Counted from the first letter of the stretch, positions 1 through 9,112 are shown. The stretch is DNA of 20,000 bases from Neoscytalidium dimidiatum (GCA_037367355.1 JAVSCG010000023.1:1-20000); one strand, 5' to 3'. Notes: generated by a model from the letters alone, not told the origin. Made by a program: numbers and translations.

Positions 1-1
1 G

Positions 2-1590
2 AATAACCGTTGAAAACGCTTTATTACTTCTCGAGAGAAAGTAACGAAGAAAATTCCCCGTACTCGTCCGGAATTCGTTTATTTACGGCTTAGTTTAGAC
101 GAAACTAAAGCCGGCGATTTCTTTCTAGTCTAATTTCTTATTTTCTACTATTTCTTTTCTAGAAAGAGTATAGAAAACTAAGGATATCCGCCTCCGGACC
201 CTCTAAATTCCCCGGATCCTCTACGCCCCTCGACCCCTATTCGACTATCGACTACGCCGATAGTTATTAAATCCTCGAATACTACGGGTTCTAGTAGTAC
301 CGAAGATATCGAGATAGAAAACGACGAAGTAATACCGTTACTAAGAAGGCCGAAGGTAACGGTAATAGTAGAGCCTACGCCGATGCTAGAAAAAAGACTC
401 TTCTTCTCGCCGATAACTACGGGTACCAACCCGTTCGAATACCGCCCCGAGAAAAGAACCCGGTATATACCGGGCTCGAAACTAAAGACCTCCGCGGAAT
501 ATATCGAAGCCGCGTTCGACTGCCTTACTAAGGCGATCATCCTCGAAGACGACCGGTCTAAGGTAAATAACCTTAGCGAACTTCTTACCGTCTTCCGCGA
601 ATATACGGTAAAAGAGAAAATCGACTTTACTAAGTCGATTCTCGTAACCGAAGTCCGCGCACTCGAAAACGTATCCCATACGCTCTCGAATAAAACGAGG
701 AATCTCGGGGTTACCTCCGTAGCTACTACGGGAAAATCCCAGCCGAGCTAGCCAGTCCTAGTAAAAAAACCTACCTCCTACGCCTTAGTAGCGGTAGGTT
801 TAGTTCTAAACGACGGTTTTACAATCGTATTATATAAAAAACCAACTAAAAAAACAACTACGAAGCTCGTAAAACCAACGTCTATTAAAGATAGATAAAT
901 TACCGTCTTCTACGACGGCGTACGAGACTAATTTAATGGAATCCGACTCCGATAAAAGCTAAACCTTACGTTTATAGAAGCCGGCTTCGTAAATAAGCCC
1001 GTTATCTAAGGAACTTCCCTTTCGTTTAAGGGAAATATCCTAATTACGGGTACTAAAGGCTATACTAGCTAATTTCTCTTAGAAAAAGAGAATATTATTA
1101 GGAAAGTCCTTCCTAATTCTAACCCGAAACTAGTTGAGGCCTAGTATAAGGTTATTATCTACGGAATCCCCACGCGGGAGACTAAGGATATTCCAATCGA
1201 CTCCTTTATTAAGGAGGAAATAGAGACCTTTAATGGAGGTCTATCTCCTATCGGAAAGCCCTACTGGGCTACTTCGAAGGAGAAAAGAGAAAAACAATCC
1301 GCGGGATCTATTATAGTCTTATTCTATACCGAAAAGGAATAGAAAAAGGCTATTAATAGCCGCCTTTTTATATACGGAATAAGCTATAAGGTAGAAAAAG
1401 TACGGATTATCCCTAAGGGGATTTAGTGCCGTAACTACCTTAAAAACGGATACGAAACGGCTAAGTATACGAGGACACCTATATACAAAATCTATAAAAA
1501 GGAGTACCTTATAGAAGAGTATAAGTATAAATTTATAGGCTATAAAGCCTCTAAAGGTATACGGTACTAGTATTATTCTAATTCGAATTA
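2..1590 (+). pseudogene. LINE copy A ORF1: gag-like RNA-binding protein, RIP-inactivated
   Basis: In LINEs, ORF1 protein binds the element RNA in the cytoplasmic RNP. The frame (mod 3 = 2) can be followed from the window start to about 1570-1590, broken only by TAG/TAA codons; the longest open piece is about 182-751. A Pro-rich and Ser-rich N-terminal part is followed by a middle part with a segment around 1151-1180 reading VIIYGIPT, a motif typical of fungal LINE gag proteins. Two zinc knuckles follow. Knuckle 1 has ligand codons at 1427, 1436, 1451 and 1466 (C-x2-C-x4-H-x4-C spacing), read now as C, Y, Y, Y. Knuckle 2 has ligand codons at 1484, 1493, 1505 and 1520 (C-x2-C-x3-H-x4-C), all read as Y. 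TGC/TGT to TAC/TAT and CAC to TAC are what RIP produces. The true start is not visible. Confidence 0.8.
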
Positions 1591-1640
1591 ACTAACCCCC
1601 TTTATCTATAGATAAATTAAGGGTATTTTAAGTAAATTTA

Positions 1641-4600
1641 AATAGAAACGCTCTAGCTACGAAGAGCCTTCTATCTAAAGCAATCGATCTTAAAATTAGC
1701 CTAATTCTTATATAAGAACTATAGCTAACAAACCCCGAAAATCCTAGAGAAAGGCGGTCGGTTAACCACCCCGCGTTCGTTTAAATTCTACCGGATTATT
1801 CTCTAACGGAAAGACCGCGTACGTTAGTATATATATTCCGTTATCTAACGGGAATAGATATTAACTATAACTCCGCGGTAACTAAATCCCCTAACCTAAT
1901 AGTTCTAAAAATAATAGAGGAAAATAGCTAATTTTACCTCTTTAATTTATATAACTAAAAGGAACAAGGAAACGATAATTCCCCCTATACGCTAGAACGT
2001 ATTCTAGGCTACTAATAGCTAGAATTCCCTAGTATTATAGCCGGGGACTTTAATATTTACCACCCGTAGTGGGACCTAAGGTCCCCCTACTCGAACGGGG
2101 TCTCCGCCCTAATTAATTAGATCGAATCTAATAACCTAGACCTACTAAATACGCTAGGAGAAGGTACCTTCTATCGGCCGAACCTAGATAGGCCTATAGT
2201 AATAGATCTAACGCTCTTTAGCCGAGAGCTAACGAATAAAATAACGGACTAGTAAATACTCGAATCTATCGGATCCGACTACTTTCCTATTTTATTTTAA
2301 ATCTAATTAAATAAACGAATAAACTAGGAGAAATCTAAGTAAATTAGATTTAATTACGAGAAGGCGAACTAGAATAAATTCTCTAAGATCTTTAAAGAAA
2401 AAGCCTCGAACTTTATAGAAAAGCTACGCCCCTAGCTAGCTAGTCTAGAAGAAGAGAATAAAGATCTTAGCCTAGAGATTCTAAAAGACCGTTCGAAAGA
2501 AGTCTTACTATTAGAAAAACTAGGGGAATCCCTAACTAACCTTATACGGTAAGTAGCGGACTAAGCTATTCCGAAAACTACCCCGCTAGCTAAAGCTAAA
2601 CCCTAGTGAAATTCTATCTTAACGGAGGCCCGAGGGAACCTTAAACGATAAACGCGGCTTATACGACGCTCGCCGGAGCTCGTAAATAAGTAAGACTTCC
2701 TAAAAACCCGAAACGAATACTTCTCCTCTATTCGTAAAGCTAAACGGGACTACTAGAATTCGTTTCTAAGTAAAAATACCCTCGAAACTATCTTTAAAGT
2801 AATAGCCTATATAAAATACCGTCTAATAGAACGAATCCCTCCGATTCGGGCTAAAAACGGCCTACTATAAGATAGCTAGAAGGGGAAAAACTCCGCGCTA
2901 AAAGAAACGTTATTTCTATCCCCTCCTAACGTACGAATTAAAAATAACTAGATAAATTACCAGCCGGATCTAAGCTAGGAATGGCTAATTCTAGATAAAA
3001 AAGAGCTCGAACGAACGTATTCGAACCTAATAAAAGAAACTACGCCCGAATCTAATTTAATATCCTAATAAATTATTATTTAGGCCTATAACGTATCCCC
3101 GAAAGCCTTCTATTTTATCTATTCGAATCTCTTTAAATATAGCTACTATCTAAAGTGCTAGAGATAAGTAACGGGGGTAATTTTAAAGAAACCTAATAAG
3201 CTAGATCCCGCGAATCTAAAGACTTATAGGGTTATCTCTCTATTAAATTACCTAGGAAAAGTACTCGAACGAGTAATAGCTAAACGCCTCGGTTTTCTAG
3301 CGGAAACGATAAACCTAATTTACCCTATATAAATAGGGGGAAGACTTAAAAAATCCGCTATAGACGCCTACTTTATTCTAACGAATTTAGTAGAGGAAAA
3401 CCGAAAGGCAAAGCTAAAAATATCTACGCTATTTCTAGACGTACGCGGCGCTTACGACTACGTCGCGTAAGAATAACTCCTAGGAATTTTAAGAAAGTTA
3501 AAGCTTCCGACTAATCTACTCGCGTAGATTAGAACTTTCTTAAATTCCTAATAATTACGCCTTAGTTTCGATAGAAATATAGAAGAATTTAGTAACGTAG
3601 AAACGGGTATACCGTAAGAAAGTTCTATTTCGCCGATACTATTTCTAATATATATCCGAGATCTATTTTAAACGAAATCCGCTACCTACTTATCTTATAT
3701 CGACGATATCTCTTTAATAATAAGCTCGAAAAGCTAGAAAAGAAATATAAAGATATTAGAAAGAGAAGCGGAAAGACTCTATAAACTAGGCGCGGAAAAT
3801 ACTATATAATTTAACCTCGAAAAAACCGAATTAATATATTTTTCTAAGGAAAAAACGGTAAGAGATTCTACTCTAAAACTACCTACGGGTTTAGTTATAA
3901 AGCCTAAGAATCTAGTCCGATATCTAGGAGTTTTCTTAGACCTACTCCTTAATTTTAAGGAACACGTCGATATTAGAATAAGCTAAGCTCGTTTAAGCCT
4001 CTTAAGGATAAACAGACTAGCTAATATCGAAAACGGACTAAAACCTAACGCGGTACGGTAGTTATACTTAGCCTACGTTACCTCCGTCTCCGACTACGGC
4101 TCCGTTTTATACTAGAATAACCAAGCGAATTTTAAACGAAAAGCTACAATACTCTAGAATCTAGCTCTACGGAAAATACTAGGCGTTTTTAAAACCGCTC
4201 TAATTACTCCCCTCGAAATAGAAGCCGCGATCCTACCCTCGGAAATTCGCTTAGAAAATAACCTCCGATCCTACGCCTTACGAAGTCTTAAATTAGACCG
4301 AAAACATCTAATTCGAAGCCTTCTAGAAAGAGAGAACGAATACGAAAGTAAGCTTATTTAAAAAATTAGAGACTTTCTAAAAGATAAGCCGTATAACCTC
4401 GAAACGGTTAATCCTTTCTACTTTCTACCTTAGGGGCTATCTACCCCCTACTCGGTTAAAGTCTCTAAACTCTCGAAAGAAGAATAAGCTAAGAAATACC
4501 TAAACGAACTCGAAAACCCCCCGGATAACCTAATATCTATCTATACGGACGCGAGTTCGATTCCGAATAAAACCGAAATTAGACTAGCAGTTTTTATAGA

Positions 4601-5336
4601 TAGAAACGACCCTACCTTTAAAGACGAAACTACTATTATAGTAGGAAATATTAGGGATAATAACCTAGTTTATAACGGCGAACTAGAGGCTCTTACGAGA
4701 GCCCTCGAACTCGTAGTTAAAAACGGATATACCGATAAAGATATTAGAGTCTACGCGGATAACTAGGCCGCGCTCTACCGTCTAAAAATACTATCCGGAA
4801 ATCCAGGATAACTAGCGTAAATACGAGCTTTAAACGCAGCTAAAACGCTTATCCTAAAAGGAAATTCAGTTTAATTAGAATAGGTCCCCGGCTATTTTAA
4901 TATACGCAGCAACGAAGAAGTAGATTCCCTAGCTAAATACGCTTATAAAATAAACCCGAATAACGAATCGACTAGCTACGTATTCTTTCGAATGCTAACG
5001 CAAGCAGATTTTATTAATTCGTAGTAAAAAACAGCGAATAAGCAAGCGGAAATAGCCTCTAAAGAGTTATATCTAAGGCGGTTTAACTAGAAAATAAAAC
5101 GAAAGTTAATAGACCTTACTACGGAGAGAGAAACTAGCTCCGCGTTTTACTAGCTTAAAATAGAATACGGATACTTTAAGTCCTATCTAAACCGCTTCGG
5201 ACTAAACCCCTCTAATAGCTGCCCGTGTAATAATACGGCTAAATAAACCCCCCGGCACCTAATTCTAGACTATAAAAAGTATCGACTCGAAAGAGAAGAT
5301 ATATATACTAGTTTAGAAACGAAAACCTCTTCCTAG
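1641..5336 (+). pseudogene. LINE copy A ORF2: endonuclease / reverse transcriptase / RNase H polyprotein, RIP-inactivated
   Basis: ORF2 would nick the target and copy the RNA by target-primed reverse transcription. All landmarks sit in one frame (mod 3 = 0). The AP-endonuclease motif GDFN is at 2043-2054, followed by HP-stop-W at 2061-2072 (the stop stands for Gln in the usual HPxW). RT motif A LDVRGAYD starts at 3435. RT motif B' near 3600-3640 reads GIP-stop-ESSISP. The RT catalytic YIDDI is at 3696-3710. RNase H has YTDAS at 4542-4556, an E within ELEAL near 4681, and ADN-stop-AAL near 4755. A VPG motif near 4885 and SLAKYA near 4925 complete it. The C-terminal C-P-C at 5220-5228 with a downstream TPRHL is the usual Tad-type zinc motif. 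Length, about 1,230 codons, fits the clade. Start codon unclear; the coordinate is where the frame begins to read as coding. Confidence 0.87.
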
Positions 5337-5650
5337 ACCTCGTTTAATAATGAAGCATGACACCAAATAGTTACCAAGTAGTTATTAGTTCAGCTGACGG
5401 AGTTCTAATATGCACTCGAAAACTACTTAGTCTTCTCTTAAAAAAAGAGTTCTTTTTCTTTTTCTTTACCTCTTTTCATTTACTTACTTATTTAAAGACT
5501 GGCTTAATCACTATTTCTAGACTCCTTCCGAAGAAAACCCGAATAAAAACCCGGTCGAAATACCGGACTAGATACGTTAGTAGACTAGCCGTCTTTTATA
5601 AGCTTAGCTTATATAAGGACGTTAAACGAATAAATAAATAAATAAATAAA
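5337..5650 (+). other. LINE copy A 3' UTR with (TAAA)n tail
   Basis: This is noncoding sequence after ORF2. It shows a diverged part (5337-5509), a well-conserved 60-bp part (about 5510-5570) and an 80-bp terminal part (5571-5650) ending in tandem TAAA units from about 5628. The terminal part recurs almost exactly at 18086-18172, again ending in TAAA repeats, which marks it as the true LINE 3' end. The near-palindrome TATAAGCTTAGCTTATA lies inside it. A 94-codon ORF over 5357-5641 is AT-rich with no recognisable motif and I do not regard it as a gene. Confidence 0.65.
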
Positions 5651-5712
5651 TAGTCCGGTATTTCGACCGGGGTTTTTATTCGGGTTTTCTTCGGGAAGGA
5701 GTCTAGAAATAG
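5510..5712. repeat. Centre of a large inverted repeat (LINE A versus LINE B)
   Basis: Arms at about 5510-5570 and 5651-5712 are near-perfect inverted copies (they differ by one base in two C runs) around an 80-bp loop. The symmetry continues outward, first with weaker similarity (5337-5509 against 5713-5931) and then strongly through both LINE bodies (1-5336 against 12465-17640). The palindrome centre is therefore the meeting point of two LINE 3' ends, not a separate small element. Confidence 0.75.
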
Positions 5713-5931
5713 TAGGGGCTGTTTGGTGCTTTTTAGAAGAAATAGGTAAGTAGAGATAAGAGGTAGAAGATAAAAGAAAATAAGAGAGAATAACTTCTTT
5801 TAAAGGAGAGATTACTAGTTAGCATATTTAGACTCCGTAAGTAAGTTCTAATAGCTACTTTTAGGTAGCTATTTTAGTTGTCGATAAAAAGCTTAGAAGA
5901 GCCTTCTATCCTTCTTCGGTATTAAAAACGA
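5651..5931 (-). mobile_element. LINE copy B, 3' UTR portion (left of gypsy insertion)
   Basis: Reverse complement of LINE 3' UTR. It begins with the conserved 60-bp block shared with copy A and lacks the terminal 80 bp with the TAAA tail. Between about 5713 and 5926 it is only loosely similar to the copy A 3' UTR and longer by several tens of bases. It joins the rest of copy B across the gypsy element: removing 5932-12459 and one AACGA gives a junction matching the ORF2/3' UTR boundary of copy A near 5340. Confidence 0.7.
5927..5931. repeat. Target-site duplication AACGA, left copy
   Basis: Five bases directly before the left LTR, repeated directly after the right LTR at 12460-12464. A 5-bp duplication is usual for Ty3/gypsy integrases. 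Confidence 0.9.
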
Positions 5932-6316
5932 TGTTACGCCGGGACTCTTTCTGGGGGAGTCGAGGCGCGTCGTCAGGCAGCTTGGGCTTTCTAGGGGCCA
6001 ATACAGTGGTAGGCAGGGGAGGTTCGTACAATAGTAGGGTAGGAATCAATTGACAAGTTGACCACGAGGGTCCTAACTACGATAAATGAGTGTGGTCTAT
6101 ATACATGGAGTGATCGGTACGATCAGTAGTGATCTGTAATGTTAACCCACTGATCAGTACTGATCGGTGGTCCGAGCTTTGCTGAGCGAGTGTGCGGTGG
6201 TCTGGTGCATCAGTGTCGGTAGGTATTCTGCCGAGTTAGGCCCCGAGTTGGTCACGTGGGCGGTGAGTAGTCGTAGGGTTTCGTTATCCGCCTTTCTGGG
6301 CGACTGTGCCGTAACA
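5932..6316 (-). repeat. Gypsy 3' LTR (385 bp)
   Basis: Identical by eye to the LTR at 12061-12459 apart from a 14-bp tandem duplication present only in the other copy. Ends form a 7-bp inverted repeat TGTTACG/CGTAACA. It contains a TATATA box (6098-6103) and five phased GATCNGT motifs (6112-6168). Confidence 0.95.
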
Positions 6317-6330
6317 CTATCCCCCCTCTA
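6317..6330 (-). other. Gypsy polypurine tract
   Basis: On the minus strand TAGAGGGGGGATAG lies directly before the 3' LTR. This is the expected place and composition for the plus-strand DNA primer of an LTR retrotransposon. Confidence 0.8.
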
Positions 6331-6355
6331 GGCAACCTTCGGCCCGAAGGTCGAG

Positions 6356-6361
6356 TATAAA
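6356..6361 (+). promoter_or_regulatory. TATA box of the antisense accessory gene
   Basis: TATAAA on the + strand, 49 bases before the ATG at 6410, inside the element but outside the LTR. It points opposite to gag-pol transcription and is followed by a pyrimidine-rich leader (CTCCTCCTT, TTTCTCTGCC). It fits a dedicated promoter for the 6410 reading frame. Confidence 0.55.
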
Positions 6362-6409
6362 GGTAGTTGAGCTCCTCCTTAGTTCCCTTGAGATTATTTC
6401 TCTGCCGTC

Positions 6410-7033
6410 ATGTCCAGTTCCGCTCGTCGACGCGCGCTTCTCGCCCGTATCCTTCGTAACGGTACTGACGCTCCCAGACGTTGTTCCTTTTGTGTGGAGA
6501 GACCTCGTCTTCGTTGTCTTGTGTCGCCGGATTCCAAGAGGTGTTACGAGTAAAGCGAGGCCACCTTTGTTCCTTTCCTTCTGACATGGCTTCCCTATTG
6601 AGTTTCGTCGTGTGGATCAACAACGGGACCGGGTGCGGGCTCAGATTGAGCAGACCCAGCGCGAGATCGAAAGGGATGAGGCCGAGATTCAGCGGTTGCA
6701 AGAGGAGGCTCAACGTTTGGTCTCGTACCGCCACTCGGTCCAAGGTGATCCGCCTGTTGCGGACACTTTCCTTCCTGGATTCCCGGAGTCAGGAGTTGTT
6801 TGAGCGGGAGTTGGCGGCCATTGAGGCTGAGGAGGCGCAGGAGGCGCGGGCGGCTCAGGGTCCTTGTTATCTGGTTCAGGCGGTGGTGACGTGGCGGGTT
6901 CCGACGGGCTGGTTCCTCGAGAGGCACCGGTGGACCAGTTTCAGGTGTCCTTGACGCCTCCTCCGGGTTTGCGTCGTGGGAGGATGCTCTGGGTTTGGGC
7001 GGTCAGGGTTTCGTCGGTGGTATTCATGGATGA
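6410..7033 (+). pseudogene. Antisense accessory ORF of the gypsy element: Cys-cluster plus coiled-coil protein, frameshifted as read
   Basis: ATG at 6410 opens 47 codons: an Arg-rich start (SSSARRRALLARILR), then CSFC, a Cys after 7 residues (RLRC), a Cys after 8 more (KRCYE), ending at TAA 6551. In the next frame KRGHLC (about 6555) supplies the last Cys. After a further shift, FRRVDQQRDRVRAQIEQ and continuing Glu/Arg/Gln heptad-like sequence (6602-6720) predict a coiled coil. An Ala/Glu-rich stretch (FERELAAIEAEEAQEARAAQ, about 6800-6860) and a Gly-rich tail follow, to a TGA at 7031-7033. Most frame changes fit the one-base run losses seen across the element, but the change near 6770 needs two losses or one gain. 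Cys clusters of the form CxxC-x6-8-C-x8-C-xx-C followed by a coiled coil occur, from memory, in many fungal hypothetical proteins near retrotransposons. The fifth Cys would fall at the 6550 shift. Role unknown; a nucleic-acid-binding regulator is possible. The 3' end overlaps pol convergently. Confidence 0.55.
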
Positions 7034-7179
7034 GTTCCTCGCAGTTAAGGTAAGAGATTGGTTCCCATGAGGGTTCCCACGGGTTCCGGCGGAATCCGCT
7101 CCTTCCCATTTGATGAGGTACTTAAATTGACCGTCGATCCAGTCTCCATCCAAGATTTTCTCTACGTCCCATTCTTTGT
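6876..7179 (-). pseudogene. Gypsy pol C-terminus: chromodomain
   Basis: In chromoviruses a chromodomain after integrase directs insertion to marked chromatin, often H3K9-methylated heterochromatin. Codons from 7174 downwards read EWDVEKILDGDWIDGQFKYL then IKWEG, the N-terminal half of a chromodomain with aromatic residues at the usual cage positions (W of EWDV, W of KWEG). After a shift near 7084 the other frame reads NPWEPSWEPISYLNCEELIHEYHRRNP, the C-terminal half, including the WEP and the final helix. Translation stops at 6876-6878. The shift is explained by one A missing from a short A run. The element sits in a RIPed, presumably heterochromatic LINE, as expected of chromodomain targeting. 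Confidence 0.85.
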
Positions 7180-8344
7180 CGGCGTCATCGGGGTGTATTT
7201 CAAGTTCTGGGTCAGGTTCGGCGTTGCTGTGTGCGGGTTCAAGTAAAGAGATGTGGAAAACTGGGTGTATACCCACTTGTTCTGGCAATCTGAGTTTAAA
7301 GGAAACAGGTGAAAGTTTTTCTCAATTTGGTAGGGTCCGATTTTCTTGTGGTCCAATTTGTCGTTCGATCGTGTTGTTTTGATGTTTTTCTGAGGAGCCA
7401 GACTTTATCCTCCTTCAGGGGCGGCGACGCCTGGCGCCGTCTGTCATGGTACATGGCCATTCGGTATGCGGTGAATTTGATGTCTCGGGCCAGTTCCTGG
7501 TGTAGTTCACGTAGCTGGTCTGCTCTGAGCATAGCTTTTTGGGCGAGTACTTGCAGATCTGGGGTTCTCCGAAGGCAGTAGGGTCGAATCCGTAGTTGGC
7601 GTAGAAGGGCGTGGTTTGTGTGGCTTCCGTTGATGTGCTGTTGTACGCGTATTGGGCTAATGGTAGGAGTTCGACCCAGTTGTTTTGCCTGTAATTCAGG
7701 TAGAATCTTAGGTACTGTTCTAGCGTTTGGTTGGTTCGTTCCGTTTGTCCATCGGTTTGCGGGTGTGCCGTTGTTGACATCTTGTGTTTAGTTCCTAACT
7801 TGTGGACCAAGGTTTGCCAGAACTTAGCTCTGAATCGTGGGTCTCGGTCCGTGATTAGTTCCTTGGGCATCCCGTGGTGGGCGAAGACATATCTGAGGAA
7901 GAGGTAGGCGCAGCCTTCTGCTCCGATTTTTTGTTACAAGGGATGAAGTATGCCCATTTTGTCAGGCGGTCGACAATGACCAGGATGGCGTTGTGTCGTG
8001 CTTTAGTCACAGGGTCTACTGAATTTGGCAGGTCGGTGATAAAATCCATTGTGACCGATTCCCAGGGTTTGTTGGTGTTGTGATGAGCTGTAGTTGTCCG
8101 TATGGTGCATGTCGTGCCACCTTGTTTTTGCGCATTCGTCACATTCCTGGATGATTCTCTACTACTTTCCTCATTCGGGGAAAGAAGTGTCTTGCAAGCC
8201 GTTCCAAGGTTCTTGTCATTCCTGGGTGTCCGTGAACTGCGGACTCGTGGTATTCCTTTGTCAGCCGTTTGCGCAGAGGTGTGGGTACGTAGATTTTTCC
8301 GCGGAATAGTATGTTGCCTCTATGGTCTTGGACTAGGTCGGGTC
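7180..8344 (-). pseudogene. Gypsy pol: integrase with HHCC zinc finger, DDE core and GPY module
   Basis: Integrase inserts the cDNA into chromosomes. In element order: the zinc-binding part has HESAVHGHPGM and CDEC (about 8250-8135) in keeping with HHCC. The core starts PWESVTMDFITDLP with the first Asp near 8045. ITDRDPRF carries the second Asp (codon 7849-7847). TAHPQTDGQTERTNQ carries the Glu (codon 7741-7739), exactly 35 residues after that Asp (D,D-35-E). The GPY module reads KKIGPYQIEKNF near 7350, then PEQVGIHPVFHISLLEP near 7285. Frameshifts near 8125, 8065, 7910, 7563, 7385 and 7312 each correspond to one base missing, mostly from a homopolymer. All catalytic residues are present. 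Confidence 0.9.
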
Positions 8345-8619
8345 GTCATGTTCGGGGTGCCTATTCGTTGAAGCAGTTCTTGGGATAGCGGATCATTGTT
8401 ATATTTTCCTTGGATGATTTGTTCCCAAGTGGCGGTGTCATCTTCTTCCTCGTTTACTGCCTCTTCCGTGGTTTCTTCAAGTGTTGGTATGGGTTCCTCG
8501 TCCTGCGGTTCCTCTTCGTCCTCCGGCTCCTGCTCTGGTGTTGGGTTTCGTGGAGGTTCGTCGTCGTCGATGGGGCCCTAGCCTTATGATGGGTGCCAGT
8601 ATTCGTTCTTCCCAGGGTG
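8345..8619 (-). pseudogene. Gypsy pol: strongly acidic linker between RNase H and integrase
   Basis: The minus strand keeps a long open frame here, about 75 codons, made largely of Glu, Asp, Pro and Thr: IDDDEPPRNPTPEQEPEDEE at 8570-8510 and then further acidic runs (EEPIPTLEETTEEAVNEEED) before TATWEQIIQG. It appears on the + strand as TCC/TCG/CTC-rich low-complexity sequence. Most chromoviruses have a short spacer here. The stretch is probably disordered. No protease-cleavage site or known domain is recognised. Confidence 0.7.
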
Positions 8620-9112
8620 CGTCGGATTCTTCAATGATTCGGGGCGGTTGGGGCTAACGTGCCGTCGTCATTTTGTCGTAGTACTGCTGGTGATAGTTCT
8701 GGCTTTCCTTCCACGTGGTCGGCTCTGCGGCTAAGTGCGTCGGCCTTGCCGTTTTCACTTCCCTTGCGGTAGTGGATCTTGAAGTAGAAGGGGGCGAGTT
8801 GTTCTGCCCATCGTACTTGTCTTCTGTTTAACACCTTGGTGGTTGTGAAGTATCCCAGGTTCTTGTGATCCGAGTATACCGTGATTTCGTAGTTAGCTCC
8901 CTCAAGGTAGTGTCGCCATTCCTGAACGCTGTGACGATCGCAAGCAGTTCTTTGTCGTGTATCTCGTAATTGAGCTCGGCGGGTGACATTTTGCGAGAGT
9001 AATACGCGATAGGGTGTAATCTTCCCTCGTCGTCTGGCTGGCTGAGGGTAGCGCCAATGGCATAGTCGGATGCGTCAGTTTCGAGGTAGAGTGGCTTGTC
9101 AGGATCGAACAT
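8620..9112 (-). pseudogene. Gypsy pol: RNase H domain
   Basis: RNase H removes the RNA strand during reverse transcription. The domain starts at [20 protein letters not shown] (9112 downwards), where ETDAS holds the first catalytic Asp. [21 protein letters not shown] supplies the Glu, and after a shift near 8934 (one G missing on the + strand) [11 protein letters not shown] supplies the next Asp. [15 protein letters not shown] and [11 protein letters not shown] (last Asp) complete the Ty3-type RNase H. The arrangement follows RT directly, with no tether duplication. Confidence 0.92.

Larger units (their letters stand above)
1..5650 (+). mobile_element. Tad-clade LINE (non-LTR retrotransposon), copy A, RIP-mutated, 5' end outside window
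   Basis: A non-LTR retrotransposon with two ORFs in the order gag-like ORF1, then ORF2 with AP-type endonuclease, reverse transcriptase, RNase H and a C-terminal Cys/His motif, which is the Tad1-clade architecture. The 3' end is a (TAAA)n run. Position 1 aligns with 17640 of inverted copy B, and B continues to about 18072, so roughly 430 bp of the 5' end lie outside the window. The sequence is TpA-rich and full of TAG/TAA where CAG, CAA or TGG would be expected. That is the CpA-to-TpA signature of RIP on both strands. ORF1 keeps one frame (position mod 3 = 2) and ORF2 another (mod 3 = 0) from end to end, so decay is by substitution and not by indel. It is not functional. Confidence 0.88.

Noticed and set aside
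178..679. Minus-strand ORFs over the LINE A ORF1 region
   Set aside because: Shadows of the + strand ORF1 frame, which has matching remnants in copy B and continues through the zinc knuckles.
5357..5641. 94-codon + strand ORF
   Set aside because: Lies across a LINE 3' UTR with poly-A/T tracts and a TAAA repeat; composition is that of noncoding DNA, with no motif.
5628..5650. TAAA repeats as a plain microsatellite
   Set aside because: The same repeat ends the same LINE 3' sequence at 18172, so it is the LINE tail.
5510..5712. A MITE or hairpin transposon with 60-bp terminal inverted repeats
   Set aside because: The arms continue outward into LINE A and LINE B, and the loop equals the LINE 3' tail found again at 18086. 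It is the meeting point of two LINE ends, and there is no convincing target duplication.
6408..6927. Minus-strand ORFs between the chromodomain and the 3' LTR
   Set aside because: They lie after the pol stop at 6876 and have no domain; they mirror the + strand coiled-coil frame.
6481..6954. 157-codon + strand ORF taken as a protein in its own right
   Set aside because: Only its start (KRGHLC) and its FERELAAIEAEE part look coding; the middle is out of frame with the coiled coil. It is one of three frames of the frameshifted antisense gene.
8396..8581. Ser-rich + strand ORF
   Set aside because: Complement of the acidic linker on the minus strand; low complexity explains the Ser run.
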